Assembly: GCA_020853375.1 (NCBI GenBank)
Contig: JADYZA010000190.1
Location: 1 to 6,642, forward strand
Length of the DNA: 6,642 bases
Source: Verrucomicrobiota bacterium
GTDB lineage: Bacteria; Verrucomicrobiota; Kiritimatiellia; Kiritimatiellales; Tichowtungiaceae
Direction of reading: 5' to 3'
Made by a program: the position numbers and the translations under genes. Below are positions 1 to 6,642 of the stretch, in pieces; position 1 is the first letter of the stretch, and each line of letters starts with the position of its first letter. The notes under the pieces were generated by a model. It did not search any database. It had not been told where the DNA came from and saw only the letters and a program-made list of their open reading frames with translations.

Positions 1-1454
1 AGACCCGTGGCTGGTTTTACACGCTGATGGTTCTTTCCACCGCACTTTTCAAAAAACCGGCATTCCGTAATGTTGTCGTTAACGGCCCTGTGCTGGCGGA
101 AGACGGACTGAAAATGAGCAAGCGGCTCAAAAACTATCCTGATCCGCTGAAAGTTGTGCATGAATACGGTGCTGACGCGCTTCGCCTTTACATGATCAAC
201 TCGCCGGTCGTCAAAGCCGAGTCGCTGCGTTTTTCGGAAGAGGGTGTAAAACACGCTCTGCGCCACCTGCTCATCCCGCTTTGGAATTCCTACAGCTTTT
301 TTGTCACCTACGCCAATATCGATCAATGGAAGCCCGGTAAATCGAAGTTCGGCGAAAGTTCAAACCTGCTGGATCGCTGGATCGAAAGTTCACTGGCCAA
401 TCTCTGTCAGGAAGTGACTGCGGCGATGGATAACTACGACCTGCAACGCGCCGTCCGGCCATTCGTCGCTTTTATTGAAGACCTGACCAACTGGTATATC
501 CGCCGTTCGCGCCGCCGTTTCTGGAAGAGTGAGGATGACGGTGATAAACAGCAGGCCTACGCCACGCTTTATCACGCACTCATTGAGCTTTGCAAAATCG
601 CCGCACCGTTTACGCCTTTCATCGCCGAAGAGATTTATCGCAACCTGCGCACCGATGACATGCCGGAATCCGTGCACCTTTGCGACTTCCCGACCGCCGC
701 CGGTGCGAAGCGTGACGTTGCACTGGAAACCCAGATGCGCATTGTGATGGATGTTGTCAGCATGGGCCGCCAGCTTCGCAAAGATCACGATGCAAAAGTT
801 CGCCAACCGCTGAGCCGTCTTGATGTGGTCAGCCGTGACAGCGGATTGCTTAATCAGGTCGGCGAGCTGAAGCAAATCATCGCTGAAGAACTTAATGTCC
901 GGGAAGTGTTTTTTGACGATGACGAAACCGGGCTTGCGACTCTCAGCGCCAAGGCCAACTTCAAGACACTTGGACGGAAGTTTGGCAAACAGGTGCAGCA
1001 GATCAATCAGGCTGTACAACTGCTTTCTATCGATGATCTTAAAATCGCCGCAGCAGGCAAGGGCCTAACGCTTCGTATTGGCAGTGAAACATTTGAACTG
1101 TCCGGTGAAGACATTGTAGTCGAGCGCACTCCGAAGGCAGGTCTTGCTGTGCAGGCGCAGGGCGCGCTGGTAGTCGCACTTGATCTCGAACTAGATGACG
1201 ATCTCATTCGTGAAGGATTGGCTCGTGAGCTGGTCAACAACGTTCAGCAGATGCGCAAAGCTCACGGATTTGAAGTTACCGATCGGATTCACCTGAAGAT
1301 TTCATCGGACGACGCGGTTCGTGAAGCGGTTTCGGCGTTCGATGATTACATCAAATCCGAAGTCCTTGCGCTTTCAGTTGAAACTGTCGAAACGGAAGGC
1401 GAAGCCGTTGATCTCAACGGTCACGCCTGCATGATCGCCATTGAAAAAGCATAG
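1..1454 (+). CDS. ileS: Isoleucyl-tRNA synthetase, IleS2 type, C-terminal part (5' end outside window)
   Basis: Cytoplasmic class I aminoacyl-tRNA synthetase that charges tRNA-Ile with isoleucine. The open frame runs in from the left edge (first full codon at 3, reading TRGWFYTLM), so the ATG at 27 is internal. About 483 residues are present, roughly the C-terminal half of a family usually over 1000 residues long; the HIGH motif and editing domain lie upstream. The ATP-binding loop KMSKR is at 111-125, in the context KMSKRLKNYPDP. The anticodon-binding helical domain follows and includes NWYIRRSRRRFW (about 490-525). The C-terminal region carries the IREGLARELVNNVQQMRK block (about 1207-1260) and ends without the Cys-rich zinc finger of E. 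coli-type IleS. KMSKR rather than KMSKS and this C-terminus indicate the eukaryote-like IleS2 class. Its last 14 bp overlap the next gene. Identity is very secure. Confidence 0.97.
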   Translation, partial: TRGWFYTLMVLSTALFKKPAFRNVVVNGPVLAEDGLKMSKRLKNYPDPLKVVHEYGADALRLYMINSPVVKAESLRFSEEGVKHALRHLLIPLWNSYSFFVTYANIDQWKPGKSKFGESSNLLDRWIESSLANLCQEVTAAMDNYDLQRAVRPFVAFIEDLTNWYIRRSRRRFWKSEDDGDKQQAYATLYHALIELCKIAAPFTPFIAEEIYRNLRTDDMPESVHLCDFPTAAGAKRDVALETQMRIVMDVVSMGRQLRKDHDAKVRQPLSRLDVVSRDSGLLNQVGELKQIIAEELNVREVFFDDDETGLATLSAKANFKTLGRKFGKQVQQINQAVQLLSIDDLKIAAAGKGLTLRIGSETFELSGEDIVVERTPKAGLAVQAQGALVVALDLELDDDLIREGLARELVNNVQQMRKAHGFEVTDRIHLKISSDDAVREAVSAFDDYIKSEVLALSVETVETEGEAVDLNGHACMIAIEKA

Positions 1455-1890
1455 ATATCAGATTCTTCTGCTTGCCACGCTGCTCCTGCTGGGAACAGGT
1501 TGCGCATCGATCCGTCCGCCGAAAGGCGTTTCGGCCCGCACCGTGACGATAGAAACAACAGGCTACTGTGACTGTGGTGAATGTTGCGGCTGGAAGCGTG
1601 TCTGGTGGGCTCCGTGGCGGACCGTTTATTCTTCAGGCCCGAACGAGGGCCAACCGAAGAAAGTCGGCATTACTGCATCAGGAACGAAGGCTCATAAGGG
1701 AACCATTGCCGCCGACCGGCGTTATTATCCGTTTGGAACAGTTATGTACATTCCCGGCTACGGTTACGGACGGGTAGAGGACACTGGCGGAGCGATTAAA
1801 GGCCCGACACGTATCGATCTTTTCTACGGCTCCCATCAACAGGCTCTTGAGTGGGGTCGCCGTAAGGTTTCGGTCAAAGTCTGGCAGTGA
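1441..1890 (+). CDS. 3D-domain (MltA-like fold) lipoprotein
   Basis: 149-residue predicted lipoprotein. The N-terminus is basic (MKKHRYQ), followed by a hydrophobic run and a lipobox-like LGTGC with the lipidated Cys at residue 21. A 3D domain covers about residues 36-148, named for three conserved Asp residues; here they are D92 (AADRR), D114 (VEDTGG) and D126 (RIDLF), with GITASGT and YIPGYGYG between. In MltA and related proteins this double-psi beta-barrel acts on peptidoglycan, so a wall-linked role is likely but the exact reaction is inferred. A Cys cluster (C43, C45, C48, C49 in [11 protein letters not shown]) precedes a roughly 25-residue Trp/Pro-rich stretch before the core. TTG at 1441 is the only workable start: an in-frame TGA lies at 1432-1434 and no later start keeps the signal peptide. 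No clear Shine-Dalgarno is visible, and the 14-bp overlap with ileS suggests translational coupling. The 3' end overlaps the convergent kinase gene by 17 bp. Confidence 0.88.
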   Translation: MKKHRYQILLLATLLLLGTGCASIRPPKGVSARTVTIETTGYCDCGECCGWKRVWWAPWRTVYSSGPNEGQPKKVGITASGTKAHKGTIAADRRYYPFGTVMYIPGYGYGRVEDTGGAIKGPTRIDLFYGSHQQALEWGRRKVSVKVWQ

Positions 1891-4800
1891 CTCTATCCAG
1901 AAGGGCTCTGAGCTGGTCGATGCTGAGCGGTTTGGGCAGGAACTCATTCATTCCTGCGGTCACGGCAGCTTTCTGTTCCTCCTGCATAACTCCGGCGGTT
2001 AATGCGACGATCCATGGGGTGTCGGGACTGCCGATGTGTTTCCGAATATGCTCTGTCGCTTCCAGTCCGCTCATGTGTGGCATTTGCACATCCATCAGAA
2101 TAATGTCAAATGTGGCATCCATGGTTGCGGCCACTGCGGCTTCGCCATCGGAGACGATCACTGTATTTTCACAGCCGAGTTGATCCAGCATGAGTTGAGC
2201 GATCCGCTGGTTAATCGCATTGTCTTCGGCGACCAGAATGCGCAGACCCCGTTTCTTCTTCGGCTGAATGTGCGTTCCAACGACCTCATGTGTTCTGGAT
2301 TCCTCTTTTTGAATCGCCAGGCTCTTGAGTATCTGGTCGCAAAGTTTCCCTACTTTGACCGGTTTTGAAAGACGCGCGCTGATCGAAGGGTCGGCGGCAA
2401 TGTGTTCATAGGAGCTGCTAAGGATAAGGAGCGGCATGGTCTTCGCATTTTTTAAGGCATAGATTTTTTTCGCCAGATCGCCGCCGTTCATGCCGGGCAT
2501 CTGGTAGTCAATCAGGGCGATGTCGTACACCTGACCATTATTTAAATGCTGAAGAGCCTTCTCTGGTTCAGCAAACGATTCAGAGAGCATTCCCCACTGA
2601 GCCAGCTGGTCGCTGAGAAGCCAGCGGTTGGTTTCGTTATCATCGACAATCAGCGCGCGTTTCCCTCGCAGAGTTTCGATCGGCAGGTGTAGATACGTGG
2701 CTTTTTTATCTTCGTGGTCGCTGATTGGCAATGCGACCGTGAAGAAAAAGGTGGAGCCTTTACCCGCTTCACTTTCAAACCATATTTTTCCGCCCATCAG
2801 CTCAGTCAATTTTCGGCTGATTGTGAGGCCTAGCCCAGTTCCTCCGTATTTCCGAGTGCTGGAAGAGTCGGCCTGTGTAAATGCTTCGAACAGGCGATCT
2901 TTGTGCTCGTCGGCAATTCCAATACCGGTATCGCGTACAGCGAACTCAAGCTGGCACTTCCGCTGCTGTTCGTCGGTGATCAGACTGTGAACCTTGAGGT
3001 GGACCTCGCCGTTTTCGGTAAACTTGATCGCATTGCCCATGAGGTTGACCAGAATCTGCCGCAAGCGGGTTGTATCGCCGATCAGATTCTTCGGGACATC
3101 CGGATCAACATAGTAAAGCAGTTCCACATTCTTCTTTGCGGCCAGTTGTATGAACAGATCAAAGGCATCCTCGATGCATTCGCGCAGATTGAACGGCGTT
3201 TTTTCGAGCTCGATTTTACCGGCTTCGATTTTCGAGTAATCCAGAATGTCGTTTGTGATGGTTAAAAGATTTTCTCCGCTGATTTCGATCGTCCGGACAA
3301 ACTCTTCCTGCTGGGTCGAAAGTTCTGTGCCCAGCAGCAGACTGGCCGCACCAATCACTCCGTTCATTGGAGTCCGGATTTCGTGACTCATCATGGCCAG
3401 AAAAGCACTTTTCGCTTTATTGGCCGCTTCCGCTTCCTGCTGAGCTTCAATCAGAACTTTTTCGTTTTCAACCTGCCGGGTCACGTCACGGGAAATACCC
3501 GCCAAACCGATTACCTCGCCCTGATTATTCCGCATGGGGGATTTAACGGACTCGACGTATACCACTTTTCCGTCTTTTTGAACGTGGCGTTCCCGGATTC
3601 GCGTAATTTTTCCGTCCGCGATTTGTTTTTGCTCGTTGTCGTACAACTGTTGTCCAAGCGGGGCGGGGATAAAATCGAGGTCGGTTTTCCCGATTAGCTC
3701 ATCGAGCGATTTTGCTCCGTGCGCTTCAACCCAGGCTTTGTTTCCGCCGAGCACTTTTGAATTACGGTCTTTATAGTAGAAATGGTCTTCAAGGTTGTCG
3801 AAAATCGCCTTGATAACGGCGGCGCCCTGTTCGGCGCGTTGTTTGGCCGCAATCAGACGTTCTTCATTTTCAACCTGCTGTGTAACTTCCCGCGAGCTTC
3901 CCACTAAACCGATGATTTTTCCGGACTGGTCTTTTATCAGGCGCTTAATGAATTCGTAATAAACAACCTGTCCATCCTGTTGCGTAAACTGTTTCCGGGT
4001 ATGAATCGTTCCCATTCCTTTTTCAATCAGCTCTCTTTCCTCATCAATCAGTTCTTTCGCGATATTTTGCGGCAGAAAATCGTATGCTGTTTTTCCGATC
4101 AGGTCGTCGATGGATGAGGCCCCGGTTCCCTTAACAAAAGCGCTGTTTCCTGTAATGACTCTCAGGTCACGGTCTTTGAAGTAAAGCATGTCGGGAATGT
4201 TTTCGAACACGGCATTAACCAGTGCCGCGCTCTTTTCAGCTTCCTGCTTGGCTCTGATAATCTCTTCTTGCGCACGCACCTGCGCGGTGACATCACGCGA
4301 AAGGCCTGCCAGACCGATAATCCGTCCGGAAGGAGTGCGCAACGGTGTCTTTACCGATTCCAGATAGATAATGTCGCCGTTTTTTTGTACGTGTTTTTCC
4401 TGCTCTCGAACGATTTTTCCATCGTCCATCAGCTTCTGTTCGCTGGCATACAGCTTTCTGCCCAACGCGTCAGGGTGGAAGTCGAGTTCGGTTTTTCCGA
4501 TCATCTCTTCGGTGGATAGATTGTGATATGCGCAACATGCCGGGTTGGCGCCAAGAATTCTGGATTGGCGATCCATGTAGTAAATATGATCGGGCAGATT
4601 GTCAAAAATCACATTGAGCAACGCCGCCTTTTGTTTGGCGGCCTCGGCCGCTTCGTAAGCGGATGTGATGTCTTCCATGTTTCCACACCACAGCGTGCTG
4701 CCGTCGCGCAACCGTTCGGGTATGGCGCGATTGCGGATCCAGTGAGTTCGGTTCTGCGGGGAACGGACGCAAAAGGTGATCTCAAATCCGGTAAGATTCT

Positions 4801-5077
4801 CCGCTGAATTCTTCAGGGTATTTTTAACCATGTCCGCGGATTCCGGGCAGACGCGGCTCCAGGCCAGCTCGCCGTTTTTGGCTAGTTCCGCCGGTGTCGC
4901 AAAGAAAATTCCTTCAATCGCGGGCGTGGAGTAGGGGAAAGTGCTTCGGCCATCTTTCCACTGCCGATAATAATAAATTGTTCCGGGCAAACCGTTAATC
5001 AGGTTAAGGAGCTGAGCTTTCCGTAAAAAAATGTTCTTTCTCATGCCGGCGAGCATACCGATTTCAATGTGTTCCAT
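1874..5077 (-). CDS. Hybrid sensor histidine kinase: 4 PAS, HisKA, HATPase, 2 receiver domains
   Basis: Signalling kinase of BarA/hybrid type with no transmembrane segment, so probably a cytoplasmic sensor. Residue numbers count from the TTG at 5113 (1079 aa). PAS1 about 36-150, PAS2 165-277, PAS3 298-415, PAS4 433-548; HisKA about 566-632 with MSHEIRTP and phosphoacceptor H577; HATPase about 675-797 with N-box N694, DTGIGI from D728 and GGTGLGL from G757. Receiver 1 is about 817-930 (D824/D825, phosphoacceptor D869 in LIDYQMPG, K917). Receiver 2 is about 957-1075 (E963/D964, D1008 in LMDVQMP, T1039, K1061). All key catalytic residues are present. There is no Hpt domain, so onward transfer from the receivers would need a separate partner, and no response regulator lies nearby. 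The start is uncertain: the TTG at 5113 falls inside a palindrome, so I prefer ATG 5077 (1067 aa); ATG 5056 or 5044 are also possible. None has a clear Shine-Dalgarno. The signal sensed cannot be read from sequence. Confidence 0.95.
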   Translation of the reverse strand: MEHIEIGMLAGMRKNIFLRKAQLLNLINGLPGTIYYYRQWKDGRSTFPYSTPAIEGIFFATPAELAKNGELAWSRVCPESADMVKNTLKNSAENLTGFEITFCVRSPQNRTHWIRNRAIPERLRDGSTLWCGNMEDITSAYEAAEAAKQKAALLNVIFDNLPDHIYYMDRQSRILGANPACCAYHNLSTEEMIGKTELDFHPDALGRKLYASEQKLMDDGKIVREQEKHVQKNGDIIYLESVKTPLRTPSGRIIGLAGLSRDVTAQVRAQEEIIRAKQEAEKSAALVNAVFENIPDMLYFKDRDLRVITGNSAFVKGTGASSIDDLIGKTAYDFLPQNIAKELIDEERELIEKGMGTIHTRKQFTQQDGQVVYYEFIKRLIKDQSGKIIGLVGSSREVTQQVENEERLIAAKQRAEQGAAVIKAIFDNLEDHFYYKDRNSKVLGGNKAWVEAHGAKSLDELIGKTDLDFIPAPLGQQLYDNEQKQIADGKITRIRERHVQKDGKVVYVESVKSPMRNNQGEVIGLAGISRDVTRQVENEKVLIEAQQEAEAANKAKSAFLAMMSHEIRTPMNGVIGAASLLLGTELSTQQEEFVRTIEISGENLLTITNDILDYSKIEAGKIELEKTPFNLRECIEDAFDLFIQLAAKKNVELLYYVDPDVPKNLIGDTTRLRQILVNLMGNAIKFTENGEVHLKVHSLITDEQQRKCQLEFAVRDTGIGIADEHKDRLFEAFTQADSSSTRKYGGTGLGLTISRKLTELMGGKIWFESEAGKGSTFFFTVALPISDHEDKKATYLHLPIETLRGKRALIVDDNETNRWLLSDQLAQWGMLSESFAEPEKALQHLNNGQVYDIALIDYQMPGMNGGDLAKKIYALKNAKTMPLLILSSSYEHIAADPSISARLSKPVKVGKLCDQILKSLAIQKEESRTHEVVGTHIQPKKKRGLRILVAEDNAINQRIAQLMLDQLGCENTVIVSDGEAAVAATMDATFDIILMDVQMPHMSGLEATEHIRKHIGSPDTPWIVALTAGVMQEEQKAAVTAGMNEFLPKPLSIDQLRALLDRVTARL
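3470..4621 (-). repeat. Three tandem related PAS modules within the kinase
   Basis: PAS2, PAS3 and PAS4 repeat the same pattern with a period of about 133-135 residues (about 400 bp). Each has an opening like [28 protein letters not shown] or [14 protein letters not shown]; a central block LIGKTxxDFxP; and a closing block [24 protein letters not shown] or [15 protein letters not shown]2 and PAS4 are closest to each other, sharing HVQKxG, YxESVKxP and GLAGxSRDVT, while PAS3 differs in its middle. PAS1 is distinct and not part of this set. The pattern points to duplication of a PAS unit inside the gene. The Ala/Glu-rich linkers between modules (for example [12 protein letters not shown]) look helical and could carry signal as short coiled coils. 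Confidence 0.8.
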
Positions 5078-5106
5078 CAAACAGGGATTCCGTAAAACGT
5101 CTAAGG

Positions 5107-5123
5107 TTTCCAATCATTGGAAA
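5107..5123. promoter_or_regulatory. 17-bp perfect inverted repeat (site 1), kinase-proximal
   Basis: TTTCCAATCATTGGAAA is a perfect palindrome with 8-bp arms around a single central C at 5115. It lies in the divergent region just upstream of the preferred kinase start (ATG 5077) and covers the alternative TTG codon at 5111-5113. Its form is that of a binding site for a dimeric regulator. A one-base loop makes an RNA hairpin terminator unlikely. Function is inferred. Confidence 0.55.
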
Positions 5124-5137
5124 TCGTTTACGCCGTT

Positions 5138-5154
5138 TTTCCAAACTTCGGAAA
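5138..5154. promoter_or_regulatory. 17-bp imperfect inverted repeat (site 2), aroQ-proximal
   Basis: TTTCCAAACTTCGGAAA matches site 1 at 14 of 17 positions. It is itself a palindrome with 7 of 8 arm pairs, the mismatch being A5143/C5149, around a central C at 5146. The centre is 31 bp from that of site 1, close to three turns of DNA, so both sites would face the same side of the helix. It ends 23 bp before the candidate aroQ -10 element, where an activator or repressor could touch RNA polymerase. Function is inferred. Confidence 0.5.
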
Positions 5155-5174
5155 CAAGGCCATCAAAAAATCCG

Positions 5175-5183
5175 TGCTATCCT
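5175..5183 (+). promoter_or_regulatory. Candidate extended -10 promoter element for aroQ
   Basis: TGCTATCCT has the TGn extension followed by a hexamer, TATCCT (5178-5183), that resembles TATAAT at four of six positions. It lies 24 bp upstream of the aroQ ATG, leaving a short leader. No good TTGACA-like -35 is visible at 16-18 bp spacing; palindrome site 2 lies a little further upstream. No equally convincing -10 was seen for the kinase on the other strand. Confidence 0.3.
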
Positions 5184-5207
5184 CCTGATCTATGGTAAAA
5201 CTCCCGC

Positions 5208-5663
5208 ATGAAAACGCTAAAAATCCTTGTCCTGAACGGTCCGAATCTCAACCTGCTCGGCACGCGTGAACCGGATATCTACGGAACCGAAACGCTTGCT
5301 TCGATCGCGCAGGATATGAACGCCTGCGCCAAAAAGCTGGGCGGAGTCGAACTCGAGTTTCGTCAGAGTAATGCCGAGAGCGACTTGATTACTTGGATCG
5401 GCGACAGCCGTGGAAAATTTGATGGGATCATCATGAACCCGGCCGCTTACACCCATACCAGTCTAGGCTTGGGCGATGCGGTCAAAGCGGTCGGCGCGGA
5501 AGTTCCGGTTGTTGAAGTTCATTTGAGCAACACCCACGCCCGCGAAGAAATCCGGCATAAAAGTCTGACCGCGCCCGGATGCATCGGGCAGATTATGGGA
5601 TTCAAGGGCTACGGCTACAGCCTCGCTCTGAAGGCGCTGGTTAATCACCTGCGGCGCAGCTGA
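5208..5663 (+). CDS. aroQ: Type II 3-dehydroquinate dehydratase
   Basis: Cytoplasmic shikimate-pathway enzyme that dehydrates 3-dehydroquinate to 3-dehydroshikimate, usually as a dodecamer. The protein is 151 residues, normal for the type II family. The N-terminal signature NGPNLNLLGTREPDIYG is intact, with N13, R20 of the flexible lid and the catalytic Tyr Y25. NPAAYTHTS follows with N77 and H83; then EVHLSN with E103 and the catalytic H105; then R112 and R116, and the typical C-terminal GFKGYGYSLAL. ATG 5208 gives the usual family N-terminus (MKTLKILVLNGPN), and no Shine-Dalgarno is obvious before it. It stands alone on its strand, divergent from the kinase and convergent with the next gene, with only 1 bp between the two stop codons. 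Its residue set indicates an active enzyme. Confidence 0.97.
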   Translation: MKTLKILVLNGPNLNLLGTREPDIYGTETLASIAQDMNACAKKLGGVELEFRQSNAESDLITWIGDSRGKFDGIIMNPAAYTHTSLGLGDAVKAVGAEVPVVEVHLSNTHAREEIRHKSLTAPGCIGQIMGFKGYGYSLALKALVNHLRRS

Positions 5664-5664
5664 T

Positions 5665-6642
5665 TTATTTTTTGCGCAAAAGAATTGTTCTGGCCGATGG
5701 CGCCGTCAATCCGTCATTAACTGCCACCAGTCTGGCATAGTCGCATGCCGGAATAATCGATTCGTTCAGCTGTGCCTGCTGGACAACAATAATCTGTCCG
5801 CCTCTGGCGGTAACGTTAACATCCACCCGGCCTGCGCCTGCGGGCAGTTCGGTGCGGGATGATGCGGGAAGAAGAACCGCCTCCCAACCTTCGGGAATAA
5901 CAATTTTATAACGGAAGGCGCGATTGAGCGGCTTCCCGATGTAGAAGGGGTTTTCGCGGCGGCTGGTTTTTAGATTGAGCAATCCATTGAGCCCTTCCGG
6001 AAGAGTGAAATACATCTGGTCTCCGTCGCGCACGGCATAGGCCGGAAGAACCGCCGCGAATTGGATGTGTCCCGGATGATCAAAAGAGGTTTCCATATCT
6101 CCGGCGGCCTCAGCCGACTGCGAAATCTGACTGAGCAGGCTTTGGTGCGCGCGGCGCCGCTCTTCGGGTGTGAACTGGGCGAACTGTTCGTGGAACGGTT
6201 CGAATTCAATTCCGGAGAACGTCGTTTTCTTTGTCAGCTCAGCGCGCCCTGTTTCGGAGAGATTGATGGTGAACTCGGTTTCGATCGCATCGCCTGTTCC
6301 GCTTCGAGGGTTTTCTAGTTTACCTGTATTGAGGTCAATCGCCGGCTGGTTATTATGCGCCAGAGTGCCGATTTCGGCATACTGCCCTGTGTCGCCAAGA
6401 TAAACCGGTTCTTTGCGGTCGCCGATTACTTCGACAAGCAGGGTGTTGAACGCCTCACGCTGGAGAATGCTTACAACCGGAAGGCGTGAGCCATCGGTGC
6501 GGGGCAGGTCGGAGGAAAGAATAAAGCGTGGTTCAAGTCCGGACGCATTCAGCAAGGCATAGAGCAGTACGGCGCGATCGGTGGTATTGCCATATCCTTC
6601 GCTCAATACTCGATCGGCAGGTGTGACGGCGGATAGCGGCAG
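5665..6642 (-). CDS. Transglutaminase-like (DUF3857-family style) protein, C-terminal part, likely inactive fold
   Basis: The frame stays open to the right edge; the codons before 6606 read LPLSAVTPADRV, so the gene starts outside the window and the TTG at 6604-6606 is internal. About 325 residues are visible. The segment ADRVLSEGYGNTTDRAVLLYALLNASGLEPRFIL resembles the transglutaminase core seen in DUF3857 proteins, where the usual form is GDCKDKALLLxALLRAxG. It is followed by a strand FNTLLVEV, where the family usually has a His, and YLGDTGQYAEIGTL, the region of the family's Asp. Thr replaces both expected Cys and His, so protease/transglutaminase activity is doubtful. The remaining roughly 200 residues look like a beta-rich C-terminal region interrupted by a charged helix (FTPEERRRAHQSLLSQISQ). 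The visible part has no membrane segment; a signal peptide could lie upstream. Family assignment is moderately sure; function is unknown. Confidence 0.72.
   Translation of the reverse strand: MPLSAVTPADRVLSEGYGNTTDRAVLLYALLNASGLEPRFILSSDLPRTDGSRLPVVSILQREAFNTLLVEVIGDRKEPVYLGDTGQYAEIGTLAHNNQPAIDLNTGKLENPRSGTGDAIETEFTINLSETGRAELTKKTTFSGIEFEPFHEQFAQFTPEERRRAHQSLLSQISQSAEAAGDMETSFDHPGHIQFAAVLPAYAVRDGDQMYFTLPEGLNGLLNLKTSRRENPFYIGKPLNRAFRYKIVIPEGWEAVLLPASSRTELPAGAGRVDVNVTARGGQIIVVQQAQLNESIIPACDYARLVAVNDGLTAPSARTILLRKK

Noticed and set aside
390..1019. 209-codon open frame on the minus strand inside ileS
   Set aside because: It lies wholly opposite conserved IleS sequence (anticodon-binding region), has no recognisable domain and no start context; a shadow of the real gene.
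2628..3265. Two overlapping 120-codon plus-strand frames opposite the kinase core
   Set aside because: They mirror the HATPase and HisKA coding sequence and have no family features; antisense shadows.
3383..4807. Series of plus-strand frames opposite the PAS modules
   Set aside because: They recur at the PAS period because the PAS coding sequence repeats; not independent genes.
5670..5681. TTTTGCGCAAAA as a bidirectional terminator
   Set aside because: The palindrome has no loop and no following T-run of note, so it would not make a stable terminator hairpin; mentioned only as local symmetry.
6061..6403. Plus-strand frames opposite the transglutaminase-like gene
   Set aside because: No domain, and the minus-strand frame is open throughout with coherent protein-like composition.
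1..6642. Defence system, mobile element or biosynthetic cluster
   Set aside because: No transposase, integrase, nuclease, toxin-antitoxin, phage or modular synthase sequence is visible; the genes are housekeeping, envelope and signalling.

Overview
The window is a compact bacterial chromosomal stretch of roughly even base composition. It holds five protein genes, of which the first and last are cut by the window edges. The only real intergenic space is about 0.1 kb. I see no tRNA, rRNA, CRISPR array, insertion sequence or phage gene. Gene content and protein style (eukaryote-like IleS2, a 3D-domain lipoprotein with a Cys cluster, a DUF3857/transglutaminase-like protein, and paired TTTCC...GGAAA palindromes) fit the PVC superphylum, perhaps Kiritimatiellota. 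That placement is an impression from memory, not a search result.

Layout. (1) Positions 1-1454, plus strand: the C-terminal half of isoleucyl-tRNA synthetase. (2) 1441-1890, plus: a small 3D-domain lipoprotein that starts at a TTG inside the end of ileS, probably translationally coupled to it. (3) 1874-5077 (possibly to 5113), minus: a large soluble hybrid histidine kinase with four PAS domains, a kinase core and two receiver domains. Its 3' end overlaps the lipoprotein gene by 17 bp in convergent orientation. (4) 5078-5207: divergent control region with two 17-bp inverted repeats whose centres are 31 bp apart. (5) 5208-5663, plus: aroQ, type II 3-dehydroquinate dehydratase. (6) 5665-6642, minus: the C-terminal part of a transglutaminase-like protein whose expected catalytic Cys and His both appear as Thr. 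It converges on aroQ with a 1-bp gap.

The genes do not form one pathway: translation, cell envelope, signalling and the shikimate pathway are side by side. The points most worth following are the paired palindromes between the kinase and aroQ, the apparently dead transglutaminase fold, and the two convergent junctions with no room for an ordinary terminator. I found no convincing new multi-gene system.
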